The translations under genes were made by a program, and so were the position numbers. From an uncultured bacterium (GTDB lineage: Bacteria > Actinomycetota > Coriobacteriia > Coriobacteriales > Coriobacteriaceae): a DNA stretch of 47,059 nt. Positions within the stretch are counted from its first letter, which is position 1; every line of letters starts with the position of its first letter. The DNA is taken from positions 1-47,059 of the forward strand of contig CAJMRN010000006.1 of the NCBI GenBank assembly GCA_905215815.1, read 5' to 3'. The notes beneath the pieces are model-generated. The model saw only the letters and a program-made list of their open reading frames with translations. It made no database searches and had not been told where the DNA came from. Below, one piece after another: positions 32,227 to 39,913 of this stretch.

Positions 32227-34536
32227 ATGGCATTGACCCCCAACGAGGCATATGCGGCCAAGCAGCCGTTTGTGGATAAGGAGACGCTCGAGCATATCGT
32301 CGAGCAGTTCCCCACGCCATTTCATCTATATGACGAGGCGGGCATCCGCCGCAACATGCAAGAGGTGCGCGACGCCTTCGCATGGAACCCGGGCTTTAAG
32401 GAATACTTTGCCGTCAAGGCCAATCCCAACCCGGCGCTCATCTCCATTCTCAACGAATACGGCTGCGGCTGCGATTGCTCGAGCTATACCGAGCTCATGA
32501 TTGCCCGCTCGCTGGGCATCACGGGACACGACATCATGTTCTCGTCCAACGACACGCCAGCTGCCGACTTTGAGCTCGCCGACAAGCTGGGCGCCATCGT
32601 CAACTTCGACGACATCAGCCACATCGAGTTCTTTGAGCGCGTCGCAGGCCCCATCCCCAAGACGGTCAGCTGCCGCTTTAATCCGGGCGGCCTATTCCAG
32701 CTCTCCAACGGCATCATGGATAACCCCGGCGACTCCAAGTACGGCATGACCACCGAGCAACTCTTCGAGGCCTTCCGCATGCTCAAGGCCAAGGGCGCCG
32801 AAAACTTTGGCATCCACGCATTCCTTGCCAGCAACACCGTCACCAACGACTACTACCCCAAGCTCGCGCGCATCCTCTTTGAGCTTGCCGTGCGCCTGGA
32901 GCGCGAGACCGGCGCACATGTCGCCTTCATCAATCTGTCCGGCGGCGTCGGCATCCCCTATCTGCCCGAGCAACAGGCCAACGACATTCACGCCATCGGC
33001 GAGGGGGTGCACGCGGCCTACGACGAGATCCTGGTTCCTGCCGGCATGGGCGATGTAGCCATCTGCACCGAGATGGGCCGCTTTATGATGGGCCCCTACG
33101 GCTGCCTGGTCACCAAGGCCATCCACGAGAAGCAGATCTACAAGGACTATATCGGTGTCGATGCAAGCGCCGTCGATCTGATCCGCCCTGCCATGTATGG
33201 CGCTTACCACCACATTACGGTGATGGGCCAGCCGGGTGGCGCCGACAAGACCGCGGCGCCTGTCACAAACACGTACGACATTACGGGCAATCTGTGCGAG
33301 AACAACGACAAGTTCGCCATCGATCGCGAGTTACCGCATATCGACATGGGCGACCTGCTTGTGATTCACGATACCGGTGCGCATGGCTACTCCATGGGCT
33401 ACAACTACAACGGACGGCTGCGCTCCGCCGAGGTCCTGCTACGTCCCGATGGCTCGGCCGACCTCATACGCCGCGCCGAGCGCCCGGGCGATTATTTTGC
33501 CACGCTCGACGTGTTGCCGAGCGGCCGAGAGCTGCTGGCCAAGTCGCGCGCCGAAAGTGCTCGCCGTCGCGCTCAGGACGAGCGCCTGGCAGTCGCCGCC
33601 CAATGGAATAAGCGCATCCAGATCGCGGACGCGAAGGAGAAGAACATGGACATCCGCAATCTTGAGGGCTCAATCGTCGCCCTTGTTACGCCGTTTAAAA
33701 AGGACGGCAGTGTCGACTTTGACGCACTCGAGCGCCTTATCGATTTCCACTTGCAAAATGGCACCGACGCCATTCTCACCCTAGGCACCACCGGTGAGAG
33801 TGCCACGATGACTGATGACGAGGATAACTCCGTTGTCGCCGCCGTGGTCAAGCATGTTGCAGGACGCGTCCCCGTCATCGCCGGCTCGGGCTCCAACTCC
33901 ACGCAAACCATGCTCACCAAGTCGCTCACCTACCAGGGCTTGGGAGCCGACGGCCTGCTGCTCATCACCCCCTACTACAACAAGTCCAATGAAGAGGGCA
34001 TCTATCGGCACTTTAAGACCGTCGCCGATGCCGTGGACATCCCCTGCATCCTGTACAACATCCCCGGCCGTTGCGGCTGCGGCATCAGCGAGCGCAATGT
34101 GGAGCGCCTGGCCGCACACCCCAACATCATGGGTATTAAGGAGGCCTCGGGCAACGTCGCCTACGCGGCCAAGATCGCCCACCTGCTGTCCGACGACTTC
34201 CGCATGTACTCGGGCGAGGATGCGCTCACCGTGCCGCTCATGAGCCTGGGCGCCTCGGGCACCATCAGCGTGTGGGCCGATGTTCAGCCGCAGCTCGTGC
34301 ACGACATGTGCCGCGCCTATCTGGACGGTGACGTGGAGCGCGCCCGCGACATCCAAATTGCCGGTCAGCCGCTCATCAACGCCCTCTTTAGTGAGGTCAA
34401 CCCCATCCCCGTCAAGGAAGCGCTCGCTCAGATGGGTATGATCGAGGCAAACTATCGCATGCCGCTGTGCCCCATGACAGACGACACGCGCGCCGCACTT
34501 ACCGATGCTCTGAAGGGAGCTGGTCTGCTTGATTAA
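32227..34536 (+). CDS. lysA-dapA: Fused diaminopimelate decarboxylase and dihydrodipicolinate synthase (LysA-DapA)
   Basis: One uninterrupted 769-codon frame encodes two lysine enzymes. Residues 1 to about 455 are a PLP-dependent LysA (meso-DAP to lysine): FAVKANPNP holds the PLP lysine, and FGIHAFLASNT, NLSGGVGIPYLPEQ and ENNDKFAIDRELP follow the family pattern. Residues 474-769 are DapA (condensing aspartate semialdehyde with pyruvate): VALVTPFKKDGSVD, LGTTGES, YNIPGRCG and Schiff-base Lys in GIKEASG. The joining segment (ARRRAQDERLAVAAQWNKRI) is charged and likely helical, and no stop codon occurs. The last and first steps of the branch are therefore covalently linked. An internal AAGGAG and ATG before DapA suggest that free DapA is also made. 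Confidence 0.9.
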   Translation: MALTPNEAYAAKQPFVDKETLEHIVEQFPTPFHLYDEAGIRRNMQEVRDAFAWNPGFKEYFAVKANPNPALISILNEYGCGCDCSSYTELMIARSLGITGHDIMFSSNDTPAADFELADKLGAIVNFDDISHIEFFERVAGPIPKTVSCRFNPGGLFQLSNGIMDNPGDSKYGMTTEQLFEAFRMLKAKGAENFGIHAFLASNTVTNDYYPKLARILFELAVRLERETGAHVAFINLSGGVGIPYLPEQQANDIHAIGEGVHAAYDEILVPAGMGDVAICTEMGRFMMGPYGCLVTKAIHEKQIYKDYIGVDASAVDLIRPAMYGAYHHITVMGQPGGADKTAAPVTNTYDITGNLCENNDKFAIDRELPHIDMGDLLVIHDTGAHGYSMGYNYNGRLRSAEVLLRPDGSADLIRRAERPGDYFATLDVLPSGRELLAKSRAESARRRAQDERLAVAAQWNKRIQIADAKEKNMDIRNLEGSIVALVTPFKKDGSVDFDALERLIDFHLQNGTDAILTLGTTGESATMTDDEDNSVVAAVVKHVAGRVPVIAGSGSNSTQTMLTKSLTYQGLGADGLLLITPYYNKSNEEGIYRHFKTVADAVDIPCILYNIPGRCGCGISERNVERLAAHPNIMGIKEASGNVAYAAKIAHLLSDDFRMYSGEDALTVPLMSLGASGTISVWADVQPQLVHDMCRAYLDGDVERARDIQIAGQPLINALFSEVNPIPVKEALAQMGMIEANYRMPLCPMTDDTRAALTDALKGAGLLD
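33646..34536 (+). CDS. dapA: DapA made from an internal start within the lysA-dapA frame
   Basis: 4-hydroxy-tetrahydrodipicolinate synthase as a stand-alone product of 296 residues, the normal DapA length, starting MDIRNLEGSIVALVTPF. AAGGAGAAGAAC directly before the ATG at 33646 is a good ribosome site that would serve no purpose in a purely fused protein. Either dapA is translated independently and the lack of a lysA stop is accidental read-through, or both fused and free forms coexist. The same residues form the C-terminal part of the preceding entry. Confidence 0.7.
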   Translation: MDIRNLEGSIVALVTPFKKDGSVDFDALERLIDFHLQNGTDAILTLGTTGESATMTDDEDNSVVAAVVKHVAGRVPVIAGSGSNSTQTMLTKSLTYQGLGADGLLLITPYYNKSNEEGIYRHFKTVADAVDIPCILYNIPGRCGCGISERNVERLAAHPNIMGIKEASGNVAYAAKIAHLLSDDFRMYSGEDALTVPLMSLGASGTISVWADVQPQLVHDMCRAYLDGDVERARDIQIAGQPLINALFSEVNPIPVKEALAQMGMIEANYRMPLCPMTDDTRAALTDALKGAGLLD

Positions 34537-35269
34537 GACCGTCATTATGGGAACGGGCCGCATGGGCTCGCTCATCCGCACTACCGCCGAGGGCATTGTC
34601 GACGCCGCCGGTCAGCCCGTTTTCGACATCGTCGCCCAGATCGGCTTCGACCTGTCCGAGCTCGAGAACGCCCCGGCAGCCGACGTCATCATCGACTTCT
34701 CGAACGTCGTGACCTTCGATGCCGTCGTCGCCTATGTCGGGCGCACGGGCGCGGCGTTGGTCTCGGGCACCACGGGCTATACGCCCGATCAGATGGATCG
34801 CCTGCGCGAGCTGGGTCAGAACGCCCGTGTTATGCACTCGGGCAACTACTCTATCGGCATCGCCGCCCTGCGTCATCTGGTAGCACAGGCCACACGCGAG
34901 CTGCCCGGCTTTGACTGCGAGATCGTCGAGACGCACCACAACCAAAAGGTTGACGCCCCCAGCGGCACTGCCAAGCTACTGCTCGACGCCATCGTCGAAG
35001 CTGAGCCCGAAGCAGGCTACCACCCCGTCTATGGCCGCGAGGGCATGTGCGGAGCGCGCGACCCCAAGGAGATCGGCATGCACTCGCTGCGCGGCGGCAC
35101 TGTCGCCGGCGTCCACGAAGTGAGTTTCTTTGGCCAGGACGAGGAGGTCACGCTCACGCACCGCGCCACGAGCCGTCAGATCTTTGTCAACGGCGCCCTG
35201 GCAGCCGCGCAGAAGCTCGTCACCCGCGAGCCTGGCTTCTATACGTTCGACCAGGTCATGTTTGCCTAA
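34529..35269 (+). CDS. dapB: 4-hydroxy-tetrahydrodipicolinate reductase
   Basis: NAD(P)H-dependent reductase of the diaminopimelate pathway, acting after DapA. The start is TTG at 34529 (read as MIKTVIMGTGRMG), overlapping the dapA stop by eight bases, with AAGGGAG about ten bases upstream. The nucleotide-binding GTGRMG, the SGTTGYTPDQ loop, the catalytic ETHHNQKVDAPSGTA motif with the paired His and Lys, and GLREG-like HSLRGG are all present. It has 246 residues, slightly short but complete. Confidence 0.96.
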   Translation: MIKTVIMGTGRMGSLIRTTAEGIVDAAGQPVFDIVAQIGFDLSELENAPAADVIIDFSNVVTFDAVVAYVGRTGAALVSGTTGYTPDQMDRLRELGQNARVMHSGNYSIGIAALRHLVAQATRELPGFDCEIVETHHNQKVDAPSGTAKLLLDAIVEAEPEAGYHPVYGREGMCGARDPKEIGMHSLRGGTVAGVHEVSFFGQDEEVTLTHRATSRQIFVNGALAAAQKLVTREPGFYTFDQVMFA

Positions 35270-35308
35270 TCAGGTATCAACCGGATCCATCCAAAGGAGA
35301 GACAGCAA

Positions 35309-36028
35309 ATGAGCAATGCAGCCGAGATGGATGCACAGGAGATTATCAACTACATCGCCACCACGCCCAAAAAGACGCCCGTCAAGCTGTACGTGCGCGA
35401 GAAGCCCGGCATGAAGGTTGCCTGGGGCGACGCACATGTCTACGGCGGTCGTCGTGGCAAGACCGTCTTTGGCGACTGGGATGAGCTCAAGGCCATCCTC
35501 GATGCCAATGCCGACTCCATCGACTACTACGACGTCGAGAATGACTGCCGCAACTCCGCCGTCCCCATGCTCGACCTTAAGGGCATCAACGCCCGCATCG
35601 AGCCGGGCGCGATCATCCGCGACCGCGTCGAGATTGGCGACCATGCCGTCATCATGATGGGCGCCATCATCAACATCGGCTCCGTCATTGGTGAAGGCTC
35701 CATGATCGACATGGGAGCTGTGCTGGGCGGCCGCGCCACCGTGGGCAAGAACTGCCACATCGGCGCCGGCACCGTGCTGGCAGGCGTCGTGGAGCCCGCC
35801 AGCGCCACGCCCGTCATCATCGAGGACGATGTCATGATCGGCGCCAACGCCGTGGTCCTGGAGGGCGTGCACGTAGGCAAGGGCGCTGTCGTTGCCGCCG
35901 GCGCCGTGTGCGTCGAGGACGTCCCCGCCGATGCCGTCGTGGCCGGTGTCCCCGCCCGCGTCATCAAGATGCGCGACGAAAAGACCGACAGCAAGACCGG
36001 TCTCGAGGAGGGCTTACGTCAGCTTTAA
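35309..36028 (+). CDS. dapH: Tetrahydrodipicolinate N-acetyltransferase
   Basis: Left-handed beta-helix acetyltransferase that diverts the pathway through N-acetylated intermediates. The N-terminal domain (about residues 1-80) is followed by hexapeptide repeats (ARIEPGAIIRDRVEIGDHAV onward), the active-site loop around GKNCHIGAGTVLAGVVEP, and the closing GVPARVIKMRD. At 239 residues it matches DapH and not the succinyl-type DapD. AAAGGAG precedes the ATG. It is the last gene of the riboswitch-controlled operon. Its product needs an aminotransferase and a deacetylase, candidates for which lie at 39914-41077 and 30661-31848. Confidence 0.95.
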   Translation: MSNAAEMDAQEIINYIATTPKKTPVKLYVREKPGMKVAWGDAHVYGGRRGKTVFGDWDELKAILDANADSIDYYDVENDCRNSAVPMLDLKGINARIEPGAIIRDRVEIGDHAVIMMGAIINIGSVIGEGSMIDMGAVLGGRATVGKNCHIGAGTVLAGVVEPASATPVIIEDDVMIGANAVVLEGVHVGKGAVVAAGAVCVEDVPADAVVAGVPARVIKMRDEKTDSKTGLEEGLRQL

Positions 36029-36215
36029 AGTTACGCGGTTTTACCAAGCCGCGTAACTAGTCGACGCTGCACTTTTGGTTCCGTCGTTCTAACGAACGAC
36101 GGACCGGTCGACGCTGCAAACGCCCCTAAGCGGCAACCTGACGTTCAATCGTCGGTCGCGTACCGAAGTACGCTTCCCTCCTCTTTCACGTCACCTTGCT
36201 CGCTTAGGGGCGTTT
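36029..36215. repeat. Cluster of palindromes and a direct repeat after dapH
   Basis: AGTTACGCGG (36029-36038) faces CCGCGTAACT (36049-36058). Then GTCGACGCTGCA occurs twice as a direct repeat (about 36060 and 36108) flanking the hairpin GGTTCCGTCGTTC/GAACGACGGACC. Lastly AAACGCCCCTAAGCG (36118-36132) faces its perfect 15-base complement at 36201-36215 with CGTAC/GTACG inside. The first may stop the dap operon; the rest resembles the long nested palindromes elsewhere in the window. Confidence 0.75.
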
Positions 36216-36258
36216 TCGCTGACGTATGCTCAACCTACGGCGCAATTCAGCTCCAAGC

Positions 36259-36300
36259 AAAAAGGCTGAAGCCCTCATCCGAGGCTTCGGCCTTTGTTTT
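36259..36300. terminator. Intrinsic terminator of the nucleoid-associated protein gene
   Basis: AAAGGCTGAAGCC faces GGCTTCGGCCTTT with T-runs on both sides (TTTTTGC on the minus strand, GTTTTTC on the plus). It lies between the convergent dap operon and the NdpA-like gene. Confidence 0.82.
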
Positions 36301-36321
36301 TCTGCGGCGTCCAAGCGCAGT

Positions 36322-37335
36322 TTATCGATTCTCAATTGACCCGATGTTTTTGAGCTCGATGGAGATGAGGCCGTTGGGCTCGTTGACAAACTCGATGTAC
36401 TCGGAGTTCGAACCCATCTCGGCCGGGAAGCTGATCTCGATGCCCGTGTCGGTACGAATCTTGTGATTGCGCACGGCCGCGCGCTCGACCTGCTTGCGCT
36501 CCACGGGAACGCGCTCGGGAACCTTCTCCTCGGTCAGTGCCGCGCGCACGCTTTCCTTGATGACCGGCTCGTCCTCAAAGACCTCATCGACGATATCCCA
36601 AGGCGGCAGCTCCTCGTCGTCTTCGACCTTCTCGGCAACGGCGGCTTTGACCTTGGCAAGCGCCACGGCGGTATTGGCGCCGTGCTCCTCGGCAACTTCC
36701 TCGACCACGCGCGTCACCGTGTCGATGACCTCCTTACCCGAAACACCCGTGTCGCATTGCAGCAGGCCGTCGGGAATGAGCATGCGATCCTCGCCGGCAA
36801 TCTTGCGCTTCTTATCCACATAGCCGATCTCCATGGTGCTTGCACGCACGATTGCATAGCTCGGCACCTTTTGCGAGGGGTTCGGCAGAATGGCGTAGTG
36901 GCGCGCGATGTCGTTACGCACCTCGCCCTCTTCGCGACCCACCTCGTGCATGAATGCCTGCTTAGAGCCCAGCAGCATCACGGCAAACCAGCGGGCATCC
37001 TCATCATCGTCAAAGTCCGCCACAAGCACGTCAGTGGACTCGGCTTTCTCGGCTTTGGTGAGCTCAGAAGAGATAAACTCCGCAATCTGCTGCGACAGGT
37101 CCACGAACTCACGCTCGCCAAAGAAATAGCCCTTGAGCTCACCGCCGAATGCGGAGTTCTCGGCAAACGTGGCGCGCTTGTTATCGGCAGAGGTGCGGGC
37201 ACGGCGCAGGTGCGTGGTCACAAAGTTGCGCACGGTTCGACTCTCGATATCGAGCTCGCGCTGGCTCATAACGTTGACGGCAGAGTCAAAGTCCAGGATA
37301 TGCAGAATCGCGTGATTGATTTTCATATACGGCAT
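36322..37335 (-). CDS. Nucleoid-associated protein (NdpA/YejK family)
   Basis: A 337-residue protein of the 37-kDa nucleoid-associated family. The N-terminus MKINHAILHILDF (from the Met at residue 4) and the central blocks (ARHYAILPNPSQKVPSYAIV, GKEVIDTVTRVVEEVAEEHG) fit it, and the C-terminal segment ends in a beta-like FPAEMGSNSEYIEFVNEPNG and SIELKNIGSIENR. Members bind DNA with little specificity; the exact role is unclear. The start could be ATG 37335 (MPYMKIN) or ATG 37326; neither has a strong ribosome site. Confidence 0.85.
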   Translation of the reverse strand: MPYMKINHAILHILDFDSAVNVMSQRELDIESRTVRNFVTTHLRRARTSADNKRATFAENSAFGGELKGYFFGEREFVDLSQQIAEFISSELTKAEKAESTDVLVADFDDDEDARWFAVMLLGSKQAFMHEVGREEGEVRNDIARHYAILPNPSQKVPSYAIVRASTMEIGYVDKKRKIAGEDRMLIPDGLLQCDTGVSGKEVIDTVTRVVEEVAEEHGANTAVALAKVKAAVAEKVEDDEELPPWDIVDEVFEDEPVIKESVRAALTEEKVPERVPVERKQVERAAVRNHKIRTDTGIEISFPAEMGSNSEYIEFVNEPNGLISIELKNIGSIENR

Positions 37336-37400
37336 TCCGTTCTAGATCGATTTCGGCACGAACCAGTATAGCGGTCGAGCCCGCCCCGGGCGTATCGAAG

Positions 37401-37435
37401 ATTGGTGCATCGGGGACAGGTTGCTCTGCACCAAT
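37401..37435. repeat. Palindrome with GGGGACAGGTT core
   Basis: ATTGGTGCA (37401-37409) faces TGCACCAAT (37427-37435) around TCGGGGACAGGTTGCTC. It lies just after the DUF2974 gene end (37438) and shares the GGGGACAGGTT word and TGCACC ends with the element at 38618-38694. Confidence 0.65.
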
Positions 37436-37437
37436 GG

Positions 37438-38598
37438 TTAGCGCAGGAACTCGGACTGCCATACCTCGAGCTGTTCTGTCAGGCTCTTACCGCTAGAAGG
37501 CATGCTGAACTCGGGACGCTTGGGCAGCAGCGCACACTTAAGAATTGCCACGATGGTCTGAGAGACAAAGCGTCGCGTATCCTTGTCAAAGCCTTGCGCA
37601 GCCTGGAGCATCACGGGCAGGCTCTCGCGCAGATTTCCTGCGATATCTGCAAACCGCTCAGCACCCGTAGCCTCAAACACGGAGAACAACGCATCTACAA
37701 AACGCTCGCGCTCGCTAGGCGACACTGCAAGCAGCATCTCGCGAATGGAGCCATCAACGTATCGAGCACCGGCGGACAGGCGCTCACAGTACACGAAGTC
37801 GCGACCATCAACCACCCAGCTAAAGGGATTGTGCTGCAGCAGGCTGAACTCGGTGCTCTCAACGATGGCATAGTCCTCCTGTGCCTCGAACATCATGCCA
37901 AAGATCGACGACCGAGGTAGCGTCTTGTCGATTCGACCGGAAAGATCGACAAAGGCGTTGCTGCTCAGAAACTCCTCGACGAAGCCCGGGCCATCATGGG
38001 AATACGCCCGTTCGATTCGCTCGCGGGCGACATCGGAGCACATCGCCGCACCGTATACCGCAAGGTTTCCGCCCTTGGAATGACCTCCACACAAAAGCGG
38101 CCCGTCGACTGCATCCGCTGCCTCGTCCACATAACGCGCCGCTGATTCCTGGGCCGGCACAGGGCACCGGAAAGCCATGTTAAAGTCCTCTTTCCAGCCC
38201 ACAATCGTGCTGTCGGTCCCCCGGAAGGAAAGATAACTAAACCCCGCCGGAAACCGGAACGCCATGGCTGCAAACTGCTCTGTCGCCACCACATCGCTCA
38301 CGGCACGATAGCCGCAAACGTGCACGCCACGGTAGCGAGGGCTTGCTGCCACGGCCTCCAACAAGGCACGGCTTCCCTCTGGATTCCACAGATCGCCGAC
38401 CATATCCCGATAGCACTCGGCGCGCAGCAGCTCACGCACATCAAGCCCCTGCCAGCCCTCAAGCTCTGACATGTCCTGCGGCAGGCGCAAATACGACAAC
38501 CACGCAAAGACGAGGCTATCCACCGCGCAGAACGGCCGCTCATCAAACGAGTCAAAGGCCGTCTGGGCATAGGTCAAAAAGTTAGGCGAATCAGACAT
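37438..38598 (-). CDS. DUF2974 (Mbeg1-like) alpha/beta-hydrolase fold protein
   Basis: Cytoplasmic protein of 386 residues. The nucleophile elbow GGHSKGGNLAVY with Ser, an upstream oxyanion-like YLSFRGTDSTIVGWKEDFNM, and SHDGPGFVEEF match the DUF2974/lipase-like family common in Firmicutes and Actinobacteria. Substrate unknown. The start ATG 38598 (MSDSPNFLTYAQTAFDSFDE) is selected because GGGAGG precedes it; the frame extends upstream through the adjacent palindrome, which is unlikely to be coding. Palindromes with shared words flank the gene on both sides. Confidence 0.88.
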   Translation of the reverse strand: MSDSPNFLTYAQTAFDSFDERPFCAVDSLVFAWLSYLRLPQDMSELEGWQGLDVRELLRAECYRDMVGDLWNPEGSRALLEAVAASPRYRGVHVCGYRAVSDVVATEQFAAMAFRFPAGFSYLSFRGTDSTIVGWKEDFNMAFRCPVPAQESAARYVDEAADAVDGPLLCGGHSKGGNLAVYGAAMCSDVARERIERAYSHDGPGFVEEFLSSNAFVDLSGRIDKTLPRSSIFGMMFEAQEDYAIVESTEFSLLQHNPFSWVVDGRDFVYCERLSAGARYVDGSIREMLLAVSPSERERFVDALFSVFEATGAERFADIAGNLRESLPVMLQAAQGFDKDTRRFVSQTIVAILKCALLPKRPEFSMPSSGKSLTEQLEVWQSEFLR

Positions 38599-38617
38599 GG
38601 CCCTCCCATCAACAACG

Positions 38618-38694
38618 GTGCAAGGGGGGGGGACAGGTTGGTTTTGCAGCGTTTGCACCTCATTTGACGCAAACAAACCTGTCCCCGATGCACC
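38618..38694. repeat. Palindromic element with GGGGACAGGTT arms
   Basis: GGTGCA and TGCACC form the ends, GGGGACAGGTT (38629-38639) faces AACCTGTCCCC (38676-38686), and inner TTTTGC and GCAAAC words extend the pairing. A run of nine G stands before the left arm. It is placed between the ldh terminator and the hydrolase start and is a REP-like candidate. Confidence 0.7.
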
Positions 38695-38731
38695 AAAAAG
38701 GCGCCCGGGCCATATGGACCCGGACGCCTTC
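38695..38731 (-). terminator. Intrinsic terminator of ldh
   Basis: AAGGCGCCCGGG faces CCCGGACGCCTT with one mismatch around CCATATGGA-like loop sequence. On the minus strand it is followed by TTTTTGG, 30 bases after the ldh stop. Confidence 0.82.
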
Positions 38732-38761
38732 ATTGTAGCCTGTTGCTTAAACGAGCCGAAT

Positions 38762-39712
38762 TTAGCAGGAGAAGTCGACGCTGTCGATGATGTCCTTAAG
38801 GGCTTTAGCAGAGACGGTGAGCTCATGCTGCTCGTCATCGTTCAGCGGCACGGGGACGCGGCAGACGACGCCGTCGCGGCCAACGACGGTCGGCATGGAG
38901 ATGGCAAGATCGGACAGGCCATACTCGCCCACCATGAGCGAGGAGACAGGCAGAACGGTCTGCTCATCGCGCATGACGGCAGTGCAGATGCGCTTGACGG
39001 CCATAGCGACACCGTAGTAGGTGGCGTGCTTCTTCTCGATGATGGTGTAGGCGGAGTTCTTGACGTCCTCGGCGATACGCTTCTCGGCAGCCTCATGCTC
39101 CAGATGACCGTGAAGCTCGCAGAAGGTGTTCAGCGGAACGCCGGCAACCTGAGCGCTGGACCAAGCGACAAACTCGGAATCGCCGTGCTCACCCATGACA
39201 TAGGCCTGGACATCGCGCGGGTCAACCTCGACGTGGGCACCAAGCATCTGCTGCAGGCGGCCGGTGTCGAGCACGGTGCCGGAACCGATGACATGGCCCT
39301 CGGGCAGGCCGGACATCTTGATGGCGGCGTAGGTCAGAACATCGACCGGGTTGGAGACGATGAGCAGAATGCCGTCGAAGCCGGACTTCTTAATCTCGGG
39401 GATAATGGACTTAAAAATGTTGACGTTCTTGTTGACCAGGTCCAGGCGGGTCTCACCGGGCTTCTGGGCAGCGCCAGCGGTGACGACGATCATGGCGGCG
39501 TCGGCGACATCGGAATAATCGCCGGCGTAGATCTTCATCGGCTCGGCAAACGTCATGCCGTGCGCGATATCCAGGGCCTCACCCTCGGCGCGGTTCTTGT
39601 CCACGTCGATGAGAACCATCTCGGAGAACAGACCGCTCTGCATCAACGCGAACGCCGAAGACGAACCGACGAAACCGCAGCCGACAATAGCGACCTTCTT
39701 CTCGTTAACCAT
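38762..39712 (-). CDS. ldh: L-lactate dehydrogenase
   Basis: NAD-dependent reduction of pyruvate to lactate, regenerating NAD+ during fermentation. The Rossmann start VAIVGCGFVGSSSAFAL, LIDVDKNRAEGEALDIAHG with the NAD-discriminating Asp, the SNPVDVLTY segment, and the catalytic His in MGEHGDSEFVAWS identify an L-LDH over malate dehydrogenase. It has 316 residues. GGGAG precedes ATG 39712 by about eight bases; the frame extends to 39790 through a hairpin and is not used. Confidence 0.95.
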   Translation of the reverse strand: MVNEKKVAIVGCGFVGSSSAFALMQSGLFSEMVLIDVDKNRAEGEALDIAHGMTFAEPMKIYAGDYSDVADAAMIVVTAGAAQKPGETRLDLVNKNVNIFKSIIPEIKKSGFDGILLIVSNPVDVLTYAAIKMSGLPEGHVIGSGTVLDTGRLQQMLGAHVEVDPRDVQAYVMGEHGDSEFVAWSSAQVAGVPLNTFCELHGHLEHEAAEKRIAEDVKNSAYTIIEKKHATYYGVAMAVKRICTAVMRDEQTVLPVSSLMVGEYGLSDLAISMPTVVGRDGVVCRVPVPLNDDEQHELTVSAKALKDIIDSVDFSC

Positions 39713-39739
39713 TAGAAACTCCCATCTCTCTCCACAAAC

Positions 39740-39767
39740 AAGCCGCCCGGGAACGACCCGAGCGGCT
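39740..39767 (-). terminator. Hairpin between the aminotransferase and ldh genes
   Basis: AAGCCGCCCGGG faces CCCGAGCGGCTT with one mismatch. On the minus strand it is followed by GTTTGTGG, a weak T-run. It may terminate the aminotransferase transcript or attenuate ldh, whose start is 28 bases further on. Confidence 0.5.
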
Positions 39768-39913
39768 TGCCGTAATCCCAATACATCCAATCGGGACTTT
39801 GATTATGCTCCTATTCGCAGCCAAATATCGACCGCTTACCGAAATTATTTGCAGAATTCGTAAAATAACTGCACGAAATCGGTTTCGAGCTATTGACGGG
39901 CCGAAACAACTTT

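Noticed and set aside
37438..38838. A longer 466-codon version of the DUF2974 gene
   Set aside because: The extra N-terminus would translate through the GGGGACAGGTT palindrome; GGGAGG and homologous start support 38598.
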